A DNA stretch of 64,000 nucleotides from positions 558,001-622,000 of the forward strand of contig CAKKNE010000005.1 in assembly GCA_918797485.1 (NCBI GenBank). Reading direction: 5' to 3'. A program made the translations under genes and the position numbers. Below are positions 18,782 to 26,964 of the stretch, piece by piece (positions within the stretch are counted from its first letter, which is position 1; the number at the start of each line of letters is the position of its first letter). The notes under the pieces are model-generated. The model saw only the letters and a program-made list of their open reading frames with translations, had not been told where the DNA came from and did not search any database. Source of the DNA: Pelagomonas calceolata. Its lineage: Eukaryota > Sar > Pelagophyceae > Pelagomonadales > Pelagomonadaceae.

Positions 18782-19182
18782 TATCTTCCGGGCCGCGCCC
18801 GCGGGTCAATTCAGCAAAAAACTCACTTTGGCTCTGAGAGGGGTCAAGCTCTCTGTGATCGGCGCCGGACAGCGCGCTCGCTTGCTTCGTGTCACTGTCC
18901 GGTCTGAAAGTATACTCTAAAATCCTCAAGTTGTCTCTGGCCTCGCGGAGTGGACAGAGCGAGGCGTTTTTTCTCGCCCGCAATGCCGTGCGAGGCTCTT
19001 GAAAAATCGAGCCGCACGACGCCTCCCGCAGGCCCCCATCGACTCCCCCAGAGCTCGAAAGCCGGAAAATGCGAGACGCGGGTCACGCGGCCGCGGACGA
19101 CCCCCACCACGCCATCGCCGCAATAATGTACCGCTAGCGGTACATTAGTCCGCAACGTACGGCAAACACACCCTTACTCCCA
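18782..19182. other. Intergenic region with core repeat and palindrome
   Basis: Between the NF-YB stop and the next minus-strand gene's start. It contains CCACGCCATCGCCGC at 19107-19121 immediately before a perfect 24-bp palindrome (19124-19147). No open frame looks real. Confidence 0.6.
19124..19147. repeat. Perfect 24-bp palindrome
   Basis: The left half is TAATGTACCGCT and the right half is its exact reverse complement, with no spacer. The centre is CCGCTAGCGG, sharing GCTAGC with the promoter motif. It lies about 40 bp beyond the NF-YB stop and 340 bp before the next ATG, so it could be a hairpin in the 3' untranslated region or a dimer-binding site. Confidence 0.85.
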
Positions 19183-19814
19183 CTAGATCGGCTGCGGCCC
19201 GAGCAAGGCCGGCCCGAGCGGCGGCTGCGCCGGAGCGGCGGGCTCCTCGGTTGCGGCCGCCGCGGCCTGGGCAGCAACAACCTTCGCGCGCTTCGCTCTT
19301 TTAACTTTGTTCTCTCCTCTTCTTTTCTCCACACAAGTCGCCAGGAACGCTTCGAGGGGAGCGGCCTGGCGGTCGAAGCCGAGGCGCACCACGGCATCAA
19401 CCACATCGCGTCCGGTCATAATCCTCCTACCTGCGTGTGTCAAAAGCGTGATGGCACGCCGTCGACGCGACTCGTGTCCATCAGAGAAGGCGATGGGTGG
19501 TCTCTGGTCCAAATTTGGGCCGATTCGGACGCCGACGCACTACCCGCGGCGGCGCAGGCGTCGGAAGCTTCCGAGGCGACAAACGCGACAAACTCCGACG
19601 CGCAGTCTTGGGCCGCTTCCCGCGCGTCTCTCCCGATCTTCGCCTCGGGCGGGATCGCGGCCCTCATCACAGACGCTACGGTACCGACCGGCAGCAAGCG
19701 GTCAAGCTCGTCGTCGAAGAGGGTCTGGCCGTCCTCCGCCGTCTCCGGTTGGGTCGACTGGGGCGGCTTCTTCTTCGGGGGCTGTTGTGGCGGGGGCGGC
19801 GGCGGGGCCTCCAT
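19183..19814 (-). CDS. NFYB: NF-YB (CCAAT-binding factor HAP3) histone-fold subunit
   Basis: Exons 19814-19544 and 19430-19183 give 172 residues. A Pro/Gln/Lys-rich head (MEAPPPPPPQQPPKKKPPQS) precedes the histone fold: LLPVGTVASVMRAAIPPEAK, IGRDAREAAQDCASEFVAFV and ASEASDACA, then across the intron GRRIMTGRDVVDAVVRLGFD and PLEAFL. The spacing fits NF-YB (LPIANV, EC.SEF, ASDKC, GDDLLWAM) better than Dr1. It should pair with NF-YC and NF-YA to bind CCAAT boxes. ATG at 19814 is the first good start; the longer frame begins at a GTG. The tail is Ala/Pro-rich. Confidence 0.9.
19431..19543 (-). mobile_element. Decayed introner-like intron of NF-YB
   Basis: A 113-bp GT-AG intron. Sense end TTTTGACACACGCAG resembles the introner right end. 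The donor stretch GTAGTGCG and the bases after the acceptor, GTAGGAGG, match at 5 of 8. Inside is GAGTCGCGTCGACGGCGTGC, the core in sense orientation (plus strand 19454-19474). Confidence 0.75.
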
Positions 19815-20393
19815 TTGGTGTTCGGCTGGTGCGCGGCGGCGGGCGTCCGGGGCAGCCGATGTTATGTCGTGGCCGGGGCGTCCTTGGGACGGCGGCAGCG
19901 GGGCGGCGGCGCGTCGGGGGGCCGGCGCGCGGGGGCCCAATAGCGAGGCGACGCCGCCTGCTCCAGATTTGGATGGCCGGCTAGTGGCGGAGTGCGCGGC
20001 CGCGGACCGCTCCCCGGAGTGGTGCCTCCGGGGCGCCCACGCCTGGCGTGGTCGCTGCGGGCGGGCGAGGCCGCGGCCATACGCGGCCGCGCGGCCATAC
20101 GCGGCCGCGCCGCTGCACCAAGACACAGACCGCCCCGAGGGATCTTCTAGGGGCTAGAGCCGTCGTTTTACGCGTGTTTTTCGGATTTCAATCGTCGTTC
20201 CGAGTACGTTTCGAACGAGTTCAGCGGCGTTTTTTTTACCCGGTCATCGACGCTCTGACCCTGTTTGCTCAGCGCAAACGTAATCGCAAACAAAACTGAG
20301 GCTGTGACAAGCCCCAAACTATCCGAGCTACCGATCGCTGGCAAGAATTGGAGAAAGAACGGCCCAATACAAAGCGTGTGTGCTCTGAGCAGC
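19815..20393. other. Divergent intergenic region
   Basis: The 579 bp between NF-YB and the plus-strand gene at 20394. It is very GC-rich on the NF-YB side and holds a tandem 18-bp duplication at 20073-20108. No promoter motif copy of the recurrent type and no convincing gene. Confidence 0.5.
20073..20108. repeat. Tandem duplication of an 18-bp unit
   Basis: GCGGCCATACGCGGCCGC occurs twice head to tail without a gap. Each unit contains a NotI site. Confidence 0.9.
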
Positions 20394-20831
20394 ATGCACC
20401 GACCAAAGCGGCGCGCCACCGCCCTCGTAACACTGACACTGCTGTCCCACGCGACGCCCGCAGCCGCATTAGCGCTGCGGACGAACTTCGTCGCGCGCCT
20501 AGCGGCGCCGCTCGCGCCGTTAACAACAAAGGACATGTGGATGGGCGCCCGCGCCTCAACGCAACCACCACCAGAAGCGCCGCTCGACGCCGAGGCCATC
20601 GAGGCCGCCCGCCTGCGCGCGTCGGGCCACGCGCACCTCCACAACACGATCGCGAGCGTCGCGCGCGCGACGACGCGGCGGCTCGACGGAGTGAAAGCGC
20701 CGCTGACCGTTGTGGGCGACGCGTACAAGAACAACGTCCTCCGCTTCAGGAAGCTCTGGCGCCGCGACCCGGCGGCGCCGGCGCTGTGCCTCGACGACCC
20801 GCAGGCGCTCCTCGTCATCCGGCGGCCGTGA
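20394..20831 (+). CDS. Small secreted or plastid-targeted protein
   Basis: A 145-residue protein not recognised. The N-terminus is a signal peptide with a basic start and hydrophobic core (MHRPKRRATALVTLTLLSHA). The body has Arg/Ala-rich helices (EAARLRASGHAHLHNTIASV, NNVLRFRKLWRRDP) and no cysteine besides one near the end (LCLDDPQALLVIRRP). It converges on the gene at 20942, with 110 bp between containing another copy of the core repeat (GGCGCGTCGATGGCGTCATG, about 20927-20946). Confidence 0.55.
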   Translation: MHRPKRRATALVTLTLLSHATPAAALALRTNFVARLAAPLAPLTTKDMWMGARASTQPPPEAPLDAEAIEAARLRASGHAHLHNTIASVARATTRRLDGVKAPLTVVGDAYKNNVLRFRKLWRRDPAAPALCLDDPQALLVIRRP

Positions 20832-20941
20832 TTGTTCAAAGACCCAAGCAAGCTGTACATTGTCAAGAACGAAGTCTCCCTGTCAATATATAAATAGAGT
20901 TTTCTGTTATTACACAACACACTGCGGGCGCGTCGATGGCG

Positions 20942-21496
20942 TCATGAGTGGCCGAAAGCTTTCAGCGTCCGGTTCCACACCGCGCTCACCAGCGCCTCGC
21001 GCCGCCGATCCGGCGGCCGCCACGGTTCGACGCCGCCGCAGGGGGCATGATCAACGCCGCGAGGCGTCACCACGGCGTCGCCGGGCGCGCGCGCGAACCA
21101 CGTCATGTAGGCCTCCCACGGGAGCTGACATTTGCCTAGCAGGCGCGTCGCGACGAAGTGCGTCAACGCCGCGAGCCGATTACCACTGCAGACCGCGAGC
21201 TCGTCGCCGCGCCGCCGCGCGTGCCACCGACAGCTTGCCACGGCCGCGCAGTGCAGCGTCCAGGGCGTCGCCGCGTTGATGTCGACGTCTTGTGATGCGC
21301 AAGCTCCCAGGTAACCCGTGGCCCACTTCGCACCAATCGTCGCGTTGACGGCGACCCAGCAGCCGTCGCCTCGCGGCGCTTCGAGCTGCGGGATCTCATC
21401 GCCCGGCTCGACGCAAACGGTGGCGTCCCAGGACGCGCGGAGGAGCTGGGCCGCGATGGCCGCGAGCGCTGCGAGCGCGGCGAGTCGTTGGAGCAT
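20942..21496 (-). CDS. Small secreted cysteine-containing protein
   Basis: A 184-residue protein starting with a signal peptide or anchor (MLQRLAALAALAAIAAQLLR). The mature part has eight cysteines, several in tryptophan-rich surroundings (GDGCWVAVNATIGAKW, PWTLHCAAVASCRW, LGKCQLPWEAYMTWFARAP), and two potential N-glycosylation sites (NAT, NRT). No family is recognised. A lumenal or extracellular role is likely. Confidence 0.6.
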   Translation of the reverse strand: MLQRLAALAALAAIAAQLLRASWDATVCVEPGDEIPQLEAPRGDGCWVAVNATIGAKWATGYLGACASQDVDINAATPWTLHCAAVASCRWHARRRGDELAVCSGNRLAALTHFVATRLLGKCQLPWEAYMTWFARAPGDAVVTPRGVDHAPCGGVEPWRPPDRRREALVSAVWNRTLKAFGHS

Positions 21497-22001
21497 CGCT
21501 GCGGTGATGGCGTGATCGCGTGTCGGCAGTCGGTGGCCTCTGCTCGGAGGCTAGCGTCCGTAGCGGTGCTCGGTGCCGCGCGCGCAGCAACTAGGTCTGT
21601 TATGTCCACTGGCTGACAGCCGGGGAAGTTCACACAATGCGTTTTTGGCCGCGCGCGCGCGCGCGCTCCGACCGCAGCTAGCGTTGTAAGACACTAGCAA
21701 GCAGGCAAGCAGGCGCGCGCAACTCGACGCGACGCAGCCTGCTGGGCACCAGCGGCCACATTGCTGCCTAGAGTTGCCCTACGGAGCAGCTTGTCCGAAA
21801 AAGAGCGCGCGCCAAGTGCTGCAGAGGCGAGTACAAAAGCCAGCACTGCTTGTGCGCCAGCGCCACGCTCCGCGAAGCGCGCACGTTGACGCCGCCGAGG
21901 CGCGCTAGTAGTCGACGTCACACTTTTCTTGACGACGCTGCGAGCGGCGACGCGAGATCGAGCAGTGCGTCTCGACCGGGCGATCACCGCCGCCGCGAAC
22001 G
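21497..22001. other. Divergent intergenic region with alternating CG run
   Basis: 505 bp between starts at 21496 and 22002. It has an alternating CG run near 21651-21665 and the promoter motif at 21677. No gene seen. Confidence 0.55.
21677..21698 (-). promoter_or_regulatory. Recurrent bidirectional-promoter motif, copy 6
   Basis: In minus orientation: GCTAGTGTCTTAC, two bases, CGCTAGC, the shortest spacer seen. Between divergent starts at 21496 and 22002. Confidence 0.6.
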
Positions 22002-22211
22002 ATGGCCTCGGACGGCAACTGGGTCTCCGCGCCCGCGAAGCGACGAGGAGTCGTAGATTACGTGAAGCTCAAATACTACCACTGGTGCCTGTGGACGGGC
22101 ATTTATATGCTCGACACGCGGGAACGGGCAGCTTTAAATAGCATCGTGCTGGTCCTGCTCGCGCTGCTCGCGCGGTACGTGCACCACCTCTTTTTTCTGG
22201 GCGAGCTCTGA
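22002..22211 (+). CDS. Small activating subunit of serine palmitoyltransferase
   Basis: A 69-residue protein. The middle, KLKYYHWCLWTGIYMLDTRE followed by RAALNSIVLVLLALLARYVH, has the layout of ssSPT proteins: an aromatic membrane-entering helix with LYML(E/D)xxER, then N-S and a second hydrophobic helix. These tiny ER membrane proteins bind the LCB1/LCB2 heterodimer, raise activity and set acyl-CoA chain-length preference in the first step of sphingolipid synthesis. Length is as expected (about 70). Small proteins are easily mis-called, but the motif order is convincing. Confidence 0.8.
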   Translation: MASDGNWVSAPAKRRGVVDYVKLKYYHWCLWTGIYMLDTRERAALNSIVLVLLALLARYVHHLFFLGEL

Positions 22212-22383
22212 GGGCGCGCGCGTTTTTGCGCGGCGCCGTCGTCGTCGTCGTCGCAGCGCCGCGCTCGGTTCCTCGACGATTGTTTCTGAAGCTGCAGGTT
22301 AACATGTCCCGTCGACTTGTGGGTAACAACTACTAGTATAGTTCAAGTTAGTACTAGTAGGTGCCGCGGAGTTGGCTGACATA

Positions 22384-22540
22384 CTACGAATTACTAAGTC
22401 GTTCCCGAGCACTTTCCAGCGCGCGCTGGGCACCAGCCGTCGTCGGATGGGAGTCGCCAAAGACGCGTCGACACCGCTGCTCGACGTCCTCGAGGATCGC
22501 CACAGCTTCGGTATATTTTCCCTCAATTTGGAGGACTACG
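22384..22540 (-). pseudogene. Kinesin-light-chain-type TPR fragment
   Basis: On the minus strand one TPR unit is plain: IEGKYTEAVAILEDVEQRCR followed by RVFGDSHPTTAGAQRALESA and a stop. The upstream sequence in this frame turns to arginine-rich filler within 20 codons, at an introner-like stretch, and no second TPR is found in any minus frame up to 22914. It is either the last exon of a gene whose other exons I cannot see or a broken copy. The similar R.FG..HP.T repeats in the 49389 gene are a possible source. Confidence 0.4.
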
Positions 22541-22576
22541 CGGCCGTCCTGGCTCCGTCGAGCGGCGAGGAACCGA

Positions 22577-22675
22577 CATCGCCACGCCATCGAGCAGGCG
22601 TCGCGTCGAGGCGTGGAGGTCGACGCGTCGATTCAGGACGAAAGCGCCGTAAATTGATATCCACACAGGCGACGA
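22577..22675 (+). mobile_element. Orphan introner-like element
   Basis: In plus orientation it runs from GCCACGCCATCGAGCAGGCG, the core, to AATTGATATCCACACAG, an intact right end with acceptor CAG. The matching left end CTGTGTGG is missing. The left bound is approximate. It separates the TPR fragment from the small plus frame at 22677. Confidence 0.5.
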
Positions 22676-22676
22676 C

Positions 22677-22904
22677 ATGTGCCGCGACGACTGCCGCACG
22701 GTCGTGGCGCCCGCGTTCGCGGCCAAGAATTTCCGGCATCTCGCGGGGACCAAGGCCAAGGCGCGCTGGAACGCCACGACCGCGGACGCGCCGACAGAGC
22801 CGACGGCGACGCACGGCGCCGCGGCGGCGAAATGGGACCCGCGGCGGGTCGGCTACTACCGCGCCCGCTTCCAGGAGGAGACGGCGTGCCTGTCGCGAGG
22901 GTAA
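22677..22904 (+). CDS. Possible last exon of an unknown protein
   Basis: A 75-residue frame from ATG directly after an introner-like acceptor (CCACACAG at 22675). The text (FAAKNFRHLAGTKAKARWNA, WDPRRVGYYRARFQEETACL) is more protein-like than shadows nearby and ends 10 bp before the convergent stop at 22914. No upstream exon is evident and no family is recognised. Confidence 0.3.
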   Translation: MCRDDCRTVVAPAFAAKNFRHLAGTKAKARWNATTADAPTEPTATHGAAAAKWDPRRVGYYRARFQEETACLSRG

Positions 22905-22913
22905 AACAGTTCA

Positions 22914-25142
22914 CTAAGTTAGCCGCCCCCGCCCCGCGAAAAAGTCCGCCTCGCGCCGCGTAAAATGCTTGTCACAGGTACAGCAGTAGAAGAACGCGTC
23001 TGGGCCCTTGCCCGAATTGTGGACGACGCCGCGGTACGCGTCGTCGCAGAAAATACAGGCGGGGACGTCGTCCGGGCCCGGCCGTCGCCAGTTCGCGGAG
23101 ACCTCGGCGAGCGGGTCCCGCTTCCAGACGCGCTGCCGCGCCGACCGCGCGTCGCGTCGGAGAGCATCCGCGACGACGGCGCGCGGCGAGACCGGCGGTC
23201 CCCGCGGTCGCCGCGGTGGCGCGGCGGGTTCCACCGGTGCGGCCGGTTCCGGTACTGTCGGATTCGGAGCGACCGGCGGCGCCGGCGGCGCCACGGACAT
23301 GGTAGGTGCCGTATCAGGCGGCGTGGCGGGTTCCACCGGAGTCGGCGCCGGTGCGGCCGGCGGTTCCGGTACTGCCGGATCTGAGGCAACAGGCGCCGGT
23401 TCACATGGTGTCGAAGCCAGAGCAGCGGGCGCCGGCGCCTGAGCAGGTGCCTGAACAGGCGCGGGCGCGGAAGCGGCCACGGCAGGCGCCGGCTCCGTCG
23501 CCGCCGGTGGCACAGGCGTAGACGACACGGGCGCGGTTGGTGCTGGTTCTGGTGGTGTCGGTGCGACCGGCGCCGGAGCCGGAGCGGCAGGCAGCGGCGC
23601 AACCGGAGCCTGAGCAGGTGCCTGAGCAGGCGTCGACGCGGCGGCGGGCGCCAGCTCCGATGGCGCCGGCTCCGTCGCCGCAGGTGCCGCAGGCTGAGGC
23701 ACGACCGACACCGCCGCGGCCGCCCGCAGGCGCCTCCGCTCGTCGTCGACGAACGACCGCCGGCTCGCCGCGAGCGCCGCCGCGAGGCCCGCCGACGCGG
23801 GAGGCCGCCGCCGCGGCGCCGGCGCCCGCCGCGCGCCGGCGCTCCCGCCGGCCGGGCCGCGGCAGTCGACGACGACGCCAGGCGCCAGGCGGACCCGGGC
23901 CGGCGGCAGCCACGACGACGGCGGCGGCGGCGGTGCGGCGGGGAGGACCGTTGACGGCGGTGCGATTGGTATCCGCGGGGCCGGAGCTGGCGCCGGAGCA
24001 GGCATCGGTGCGGCCGACGGCGCGGCGGGCGCGGCAGGTGCCTGAACAGGTGCCAGAGCAGGCGCCGGCGCGGCGACCGGCGCTGGAGCGGCCGCGTCGG
24101 GCCTCAGAGCGGCGGGCGTTGGAACAGTCACTTCAGGCGCAGGTGCGGCGGCCGGCGTGGCAGGTGCTGGAGCAGGCGTCGCGGCGGCGGGTGCCTGAGC
24201 AGGCGCCTGAGCAGGTGCGGAGTCAGACGTAGGCGCGGCGACGGGCGCCGGAGCGGCCGCGGCCGGCCTCGGAGTCGCGGACGGCGGCGCGGCAGCCGGT
24301 CTCTGTGCCGGGATGGCCACAGCGGCGGGAGCGGGTGCGGCGGCCGGCGCGGCGGGCGCTGGAGCAGGCGGCGGCGCCACGGGCGTCGGCGCGGCGACCA
24401 CAACCTCGGGCGCGGCGGCGGGCACGGCGGCCGGTGGTGCGGGCGCCGGCGCGATGGTCGGCGCCGGAGCGGCGGCCGGTGAAGAAGGCGCCGGCGCAGC
24501 GGTCGGAGCGGCCGCGGCGGGCCTCGGCGCGGCGGGCGCCGGTGCAGGCGCCGGAGCGGCCGCGGCGGCGGGCGCCGGCGCGGCGGCCGGCGCCCGGTCG
24601 CGAAGAATGCGAAGCTCCGTCCGCACGCGCGCCGCGAGCGTCTTCGCGTCGCGGTAGGCTGGCAGCGACGCCGCGTCGCACAACAGCCGGAATTCGATCA
24701 GCCGCGCCGCCCGCGGGAAATTGCGCGCGTTCCGTACCACACAAACGCCGCCCCGCGCCAGCGTCCGCAGCCGCGATTCGATCAAAGACACGACGAGCTT
24801 CCGCGCCGACAGGTGCTTGGCCCGCACGTACCAGGCCGGCGGCCGCCGCGGCTCGTTCTCGTCAATTTGTACGATGGCGCCCGTCCGCTTGGCCTCGGCG
24901 AGTGACGCCGCGGCCTTGCTCCGCGGCGTTTCTACATGGGTCAATACGACGTCGTCGTCGCTGCTCTCTTCTTGAGTCACGGGCAGGAGCTGCGCGGCGA
25001 GGGCTTCCGTCGTTGCTCGCACGCTCACGAACTGAATGCCGACCAATTGCGCCGCGGCTCGCACGCGCTCGACCATGGGTTTGCTGGCGTCGATGCCCAG
25101 CTCGCCGCAGACGAGCTCGACGAGCACGGACGTCGAGGCCAT
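22914..25142 (-). CDS. Large Ala/Pro-rich protein with C-terminal zinc-ribbon-like end
   Basis: A 742-residue protein from ATG at 25142. The N-terminal 180 residues are globular (MASTSVLVELVCGELGIDAS, WYVRAKHLSARKLVVSLIES). Then about 460 residues consist almost only of Ala and Pro with scattered Val, Glu and Thr (repeats of APAP, QAPAQAP), interrupted by a short basic and aromatic patch near 23,750-23,930. The last 90 residues return to normal composition and carry CIFCDD...FYCCTCDKHF, four cysteines in two close pairs that could bind zinc. No family recognised. The plus strand over the repeat is also open, which is a composition effect. Confidence 0.65.
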   Translation of the reverse strand: MASTSVLVELVCGELGIDASKPMVERVRAAAQLVGIQFVSVRATTEALAAQLLPVTQEESSDDDVVLTHVETPRSKAAASLAEAKRTGAIVQIDENEPRRPPAWYVRAKHLSARKLVVSLIESRLRTLARGGVCVVRNARNFPRAARLIEFRLLCDAASLPAYRDAKTLAARVRTELRILRDRAPAAAPAPAAAAAPAPAPAPAAPRPAAAAPTAAPAPSSPAAAPAPTIAPAPAPPAAVPAAAPEVVVAAPTPVAPPPAPAPAAPAAAPAPAAVAIPAQRPAAAPPSATPRPAAAAPAPVAAPTSDSAPAQAPAQAPAAATPAPAPATPAAAPAPEVTVPTPAALRPDAAAPAPVAAPAPALAPVQAPAAPAAPSAAPMPAPAPAPAPRIPIAPPSTVLPAAPPPPPSSWLPPARVRLAPGVVVDCRGPAGGSAGARRAPAPRRRPPASAGLAAALAASRRSFVDDERRRLRAAAAVSVVPQPAAPAATEPAPSELAPAAASTPAQAPAQAPVAPLPAAPAPAPVAPTPPEPAPTAPVSSTPVPPAATEPAPAVAASAPAPVQAPAQAPAPAALASTPCEPAPVASDPAVPEPPAAPAPTPVEPATPPDTAPTMSVAPPAPPVAPNPTVPEPAAPVEPAAPPRRPRGPPVSPRAVVADALRRDARSARQRVWKRDPLAEVSANWRRPGPDDVPACIFCDDAYRGVVHNSGKGPDAFFYCCTCDKHFTRREADFFAGRGRLT

Positions 25143-25228
25143 CGTTGACGGCGTACGGTCCACGGCACGCGCCGATGGGCTGCGTTTTCGGCCCGAGACA
25201 AGGACCAACGATTGCAAAAAATAATCGA

Positions 25229-25249
25229 GCTAGCGTGTATAGACACACT
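25229..25249 (-). promoter_or_regulatory. Degenerate promoter-motif copy
   Basis: In minus orientation: AGTGTGTCTATA then CACGCTAGC. The CGCTAGC half is exact, the other half lacks the first CT. It lies in the 309-bp gap between divergent starts at 25142 and 25452. Confidence 0.45.
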
Positions 25250-25451
25250 TGGAATCCGTAAACTGATGATAAAAAGCTGCCAATCTCTGCACCAAAGGCA
25301 TAAATCAGCCAACCGAGGAACTTGGACAACCCCAGGGACTCACCGGCGCAGCCAGTAAAATCTCCTGCAACGGCGTTAGCTACCAACATAAAAATCGAAG
25401 TCCGCAGCTCGAGCAGAGGGCATAGAGACGCTATCGACGCGAGCCGTAGAG

Positions 25452-26711
25452 ATGGCCACGCTCGTCGACACCACAGCGGCCTTGGAAGCAACAAAGCTCG
25501 ACGACGCGGCCGAGCTCAAGCGCCAGCGGCTAAGGGACAAGAAGCGCCGCCAGCGACAAAAACAAAAAGAAAAGAAAAGATCTCTCACGGAGCGCCGCGA
25601 CACGCCGGGCAAGGGCCAAGGGTTATTTGCGACCCAATCATTGGAAGAGGGCGCTATCGTCGCGAGGCAGCCGCCCGCCCTCTCCGTCGTCTTCGACGCG
25701 CACTCGCAGACGGTCTGCGGTTTTTGTTTTAAGCCCGATACTACTGACAAGAAGACCATTAAACTAGTGAAGAGAGATGGCAAGGTCGGTGTGGTTTTCG
25801 CGGACGACGAGCATGGGGCGGCGGTGGTTACGAGGTTGTCTGCCACTGGTGCCAACTCGACAGCAGACATCAAACAAGGAGACGTGCTCATAGGCGTCCA
25901 CGGTGCGTTAGTGGCGACGACCGGTCAGGCATTAGAAGCGCTGCGGAACGCTCCTGCAGCTTTCGAGGCCGTGTTCATCCGACCATCCCTACTCATCTGT
26001 CGGGACTGCGGCCGCTTCGCCACCTGTAAAGACTGTGCCGAGCAAGGGAGACATAAGTGGCACGCTCATGAATGTCAACTGTTCCAGAATCTGCCATCCT
26101 CGTCGAAGCGCGGCGAGACGTCTCCGGTCCGATTACTACTGCGGTACCGCGCTTCCGCGGACATCGGCGACTGGTCCACTGATAAAGAGACCATCGATGA
26201 AGTGCGTTCACTAGTGACGACGAAGGGCGGCATCGACGCGTCGACGGCGTTAGCTTTACAAAAGTTAACTGGCGTCCCTTCGGACGTCTGTTCTTTACTC
26301 ATCGGAACGATCCGGGGCAACGCCGCGGCCGTCTTCAGGAACAATCATAGGGTGGCGTGCGCGCTGTCGGCGAAGGTCGGCTACTGCAACCACAGCTGCG
26401 CGCCGAACTGTAGTGCCTCCGTCGATGCGGACGGAAAGTGCGTCCTGACCGCTACTACTTCTGTTACGAAGGATGAAGAACTGACAATATCGTACGTCGA
26501 CGCCAATCAACCGGTGGAGCAACGTAGAGCCATCCTCCAAGAGCATTATGAATTTAGATGCGAGTGTGTGAAGTGCGTCAAGGATTCGCGCGCTTTGCTG
26601 AAGCTGAAGGCGCGGTCGCGGGGCAAGGAGCATCTGCAGAATACCTCTAGATTAGCGCGGGAGCAGTACATGCACGCCCATGTGAAGGGGGGGAAGTCGA
26701 CGGGGGTCTAA
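25452..26711 (+). CDS. SMYD-type SET-domain methyltransferase with inserted PDZ
   Basis: A 419-residue protein. After a Lys/Arg-rich helix the SET domain starts (GKGQGLFATQSLEEGAIVAR). The MYND zinc finger has its first pair C89-x2-C92 (VCGFCF) split from the rest (C183-x2-C186, C192-x2-C195, H204-x3-C208 in LICRDCGRFATCKDCAEQGR...) by about 80 residues that read as a PDZ domain (KLVKRDGKVGVVFADDEHGA, IKQGDVLIGVHGALVATTGQ). The SET core resumes with KVGYCNHSCAPNCSAS and LTISYVDANQP, then the post-SET cysteines CECVKC. SMYD enzymes methylate lysines in histones and other proteins. The inserted PDZ is unusual. Confidence 0.88.
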   Translation: MATLVDTTAALEATKLDDAAELKRQRLRDKKRRQRQKQKEKKRSLTERRDTPGKGQGLFATQSLEEGAIVARQPPALSVVFDAHSQTVCGFCFKPDTTDKKTIKLVKRDGKVGVVFADDEHGAAVVTRLSATGANSTADIKQGDVLIGVHGALVATTGQALEALRNAPAAFEAVFIRPSLLICRDCGRFATCKDCAEQGRHKWHAHECQLFQNLPSSSKRGETSPVRLLLRYRASADIGDWSTDKETIDEVRSLVTTKGGIDASTALALQKLTGVPSDVCSLLIGTIRGNAAAVFRNNHRVACALSAKVGYCNHSCAPNCSASVDADGKCVLTATTSVTKDEELTISYVDANQPVEQRRAILQEHYEFRCECVKCVKDSRALLKLKARSRGKEHLQNTSRLAREQYMHAHVKGGKSTGV

Positions 26712-26964
26712 GCGCGATTTTGAAACTAGGTCGTCACCGTGACGGTCACGGTCCGCCGGCGAGTGCTCTAGTACTACTACGGATGTACAGACGGGTCTGA
26801 GTCGCGTCGATGGCGTTATGCCCGACGAGTTCGCTCAGAGAATCGCTCTCGCGCGCCTCGAAAGCTCCAAGTTCGACATCTGCTTCGACGCCGCGACGAC
26901 GCGACCGTGACACGGCGTCGGCACCGCTCCAACGCCGTCGACGCGAAGAGACGGGGAACACTAC
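26712..26964. other. Convergent spacer with core repeats
   Basis: 253 bp between stops at 26711 and 26965, longer than other tail-to-tail gaps here. It holds the 15-bp odd palindrome CCGTGACGGTCACGG (near 26736-26750), the core GTCGCGTCGATGGCGTTATG (26801-26820) and a CAACGCCGTCGACGCGAAG copy (about 26929). This may be a remnant of a repeat insertion. Confidence 0.5.

Noticed and set aside
19319-19336. CTCCACACAAGTCGCC as an introner end in NF-YB
   Set aside because: It lies in a continuous exon (CVEKRR) without a matching end.
22331-22360. ACTAGTA...AAGTTAGTACTAGT as a promoter-motif copy
   Set aside because: It is a different inverted repeat; neither the CTTAC box nor CGCTAGC is present.
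24305-25261. Plus-strand open frame of 318 codons opposite the Ala/Pro gene
   Set aside because: Arg/Ala-rich mirror of the repeat; the minus frame has a cysteine-bearing end and ordinary N-terminal composition.
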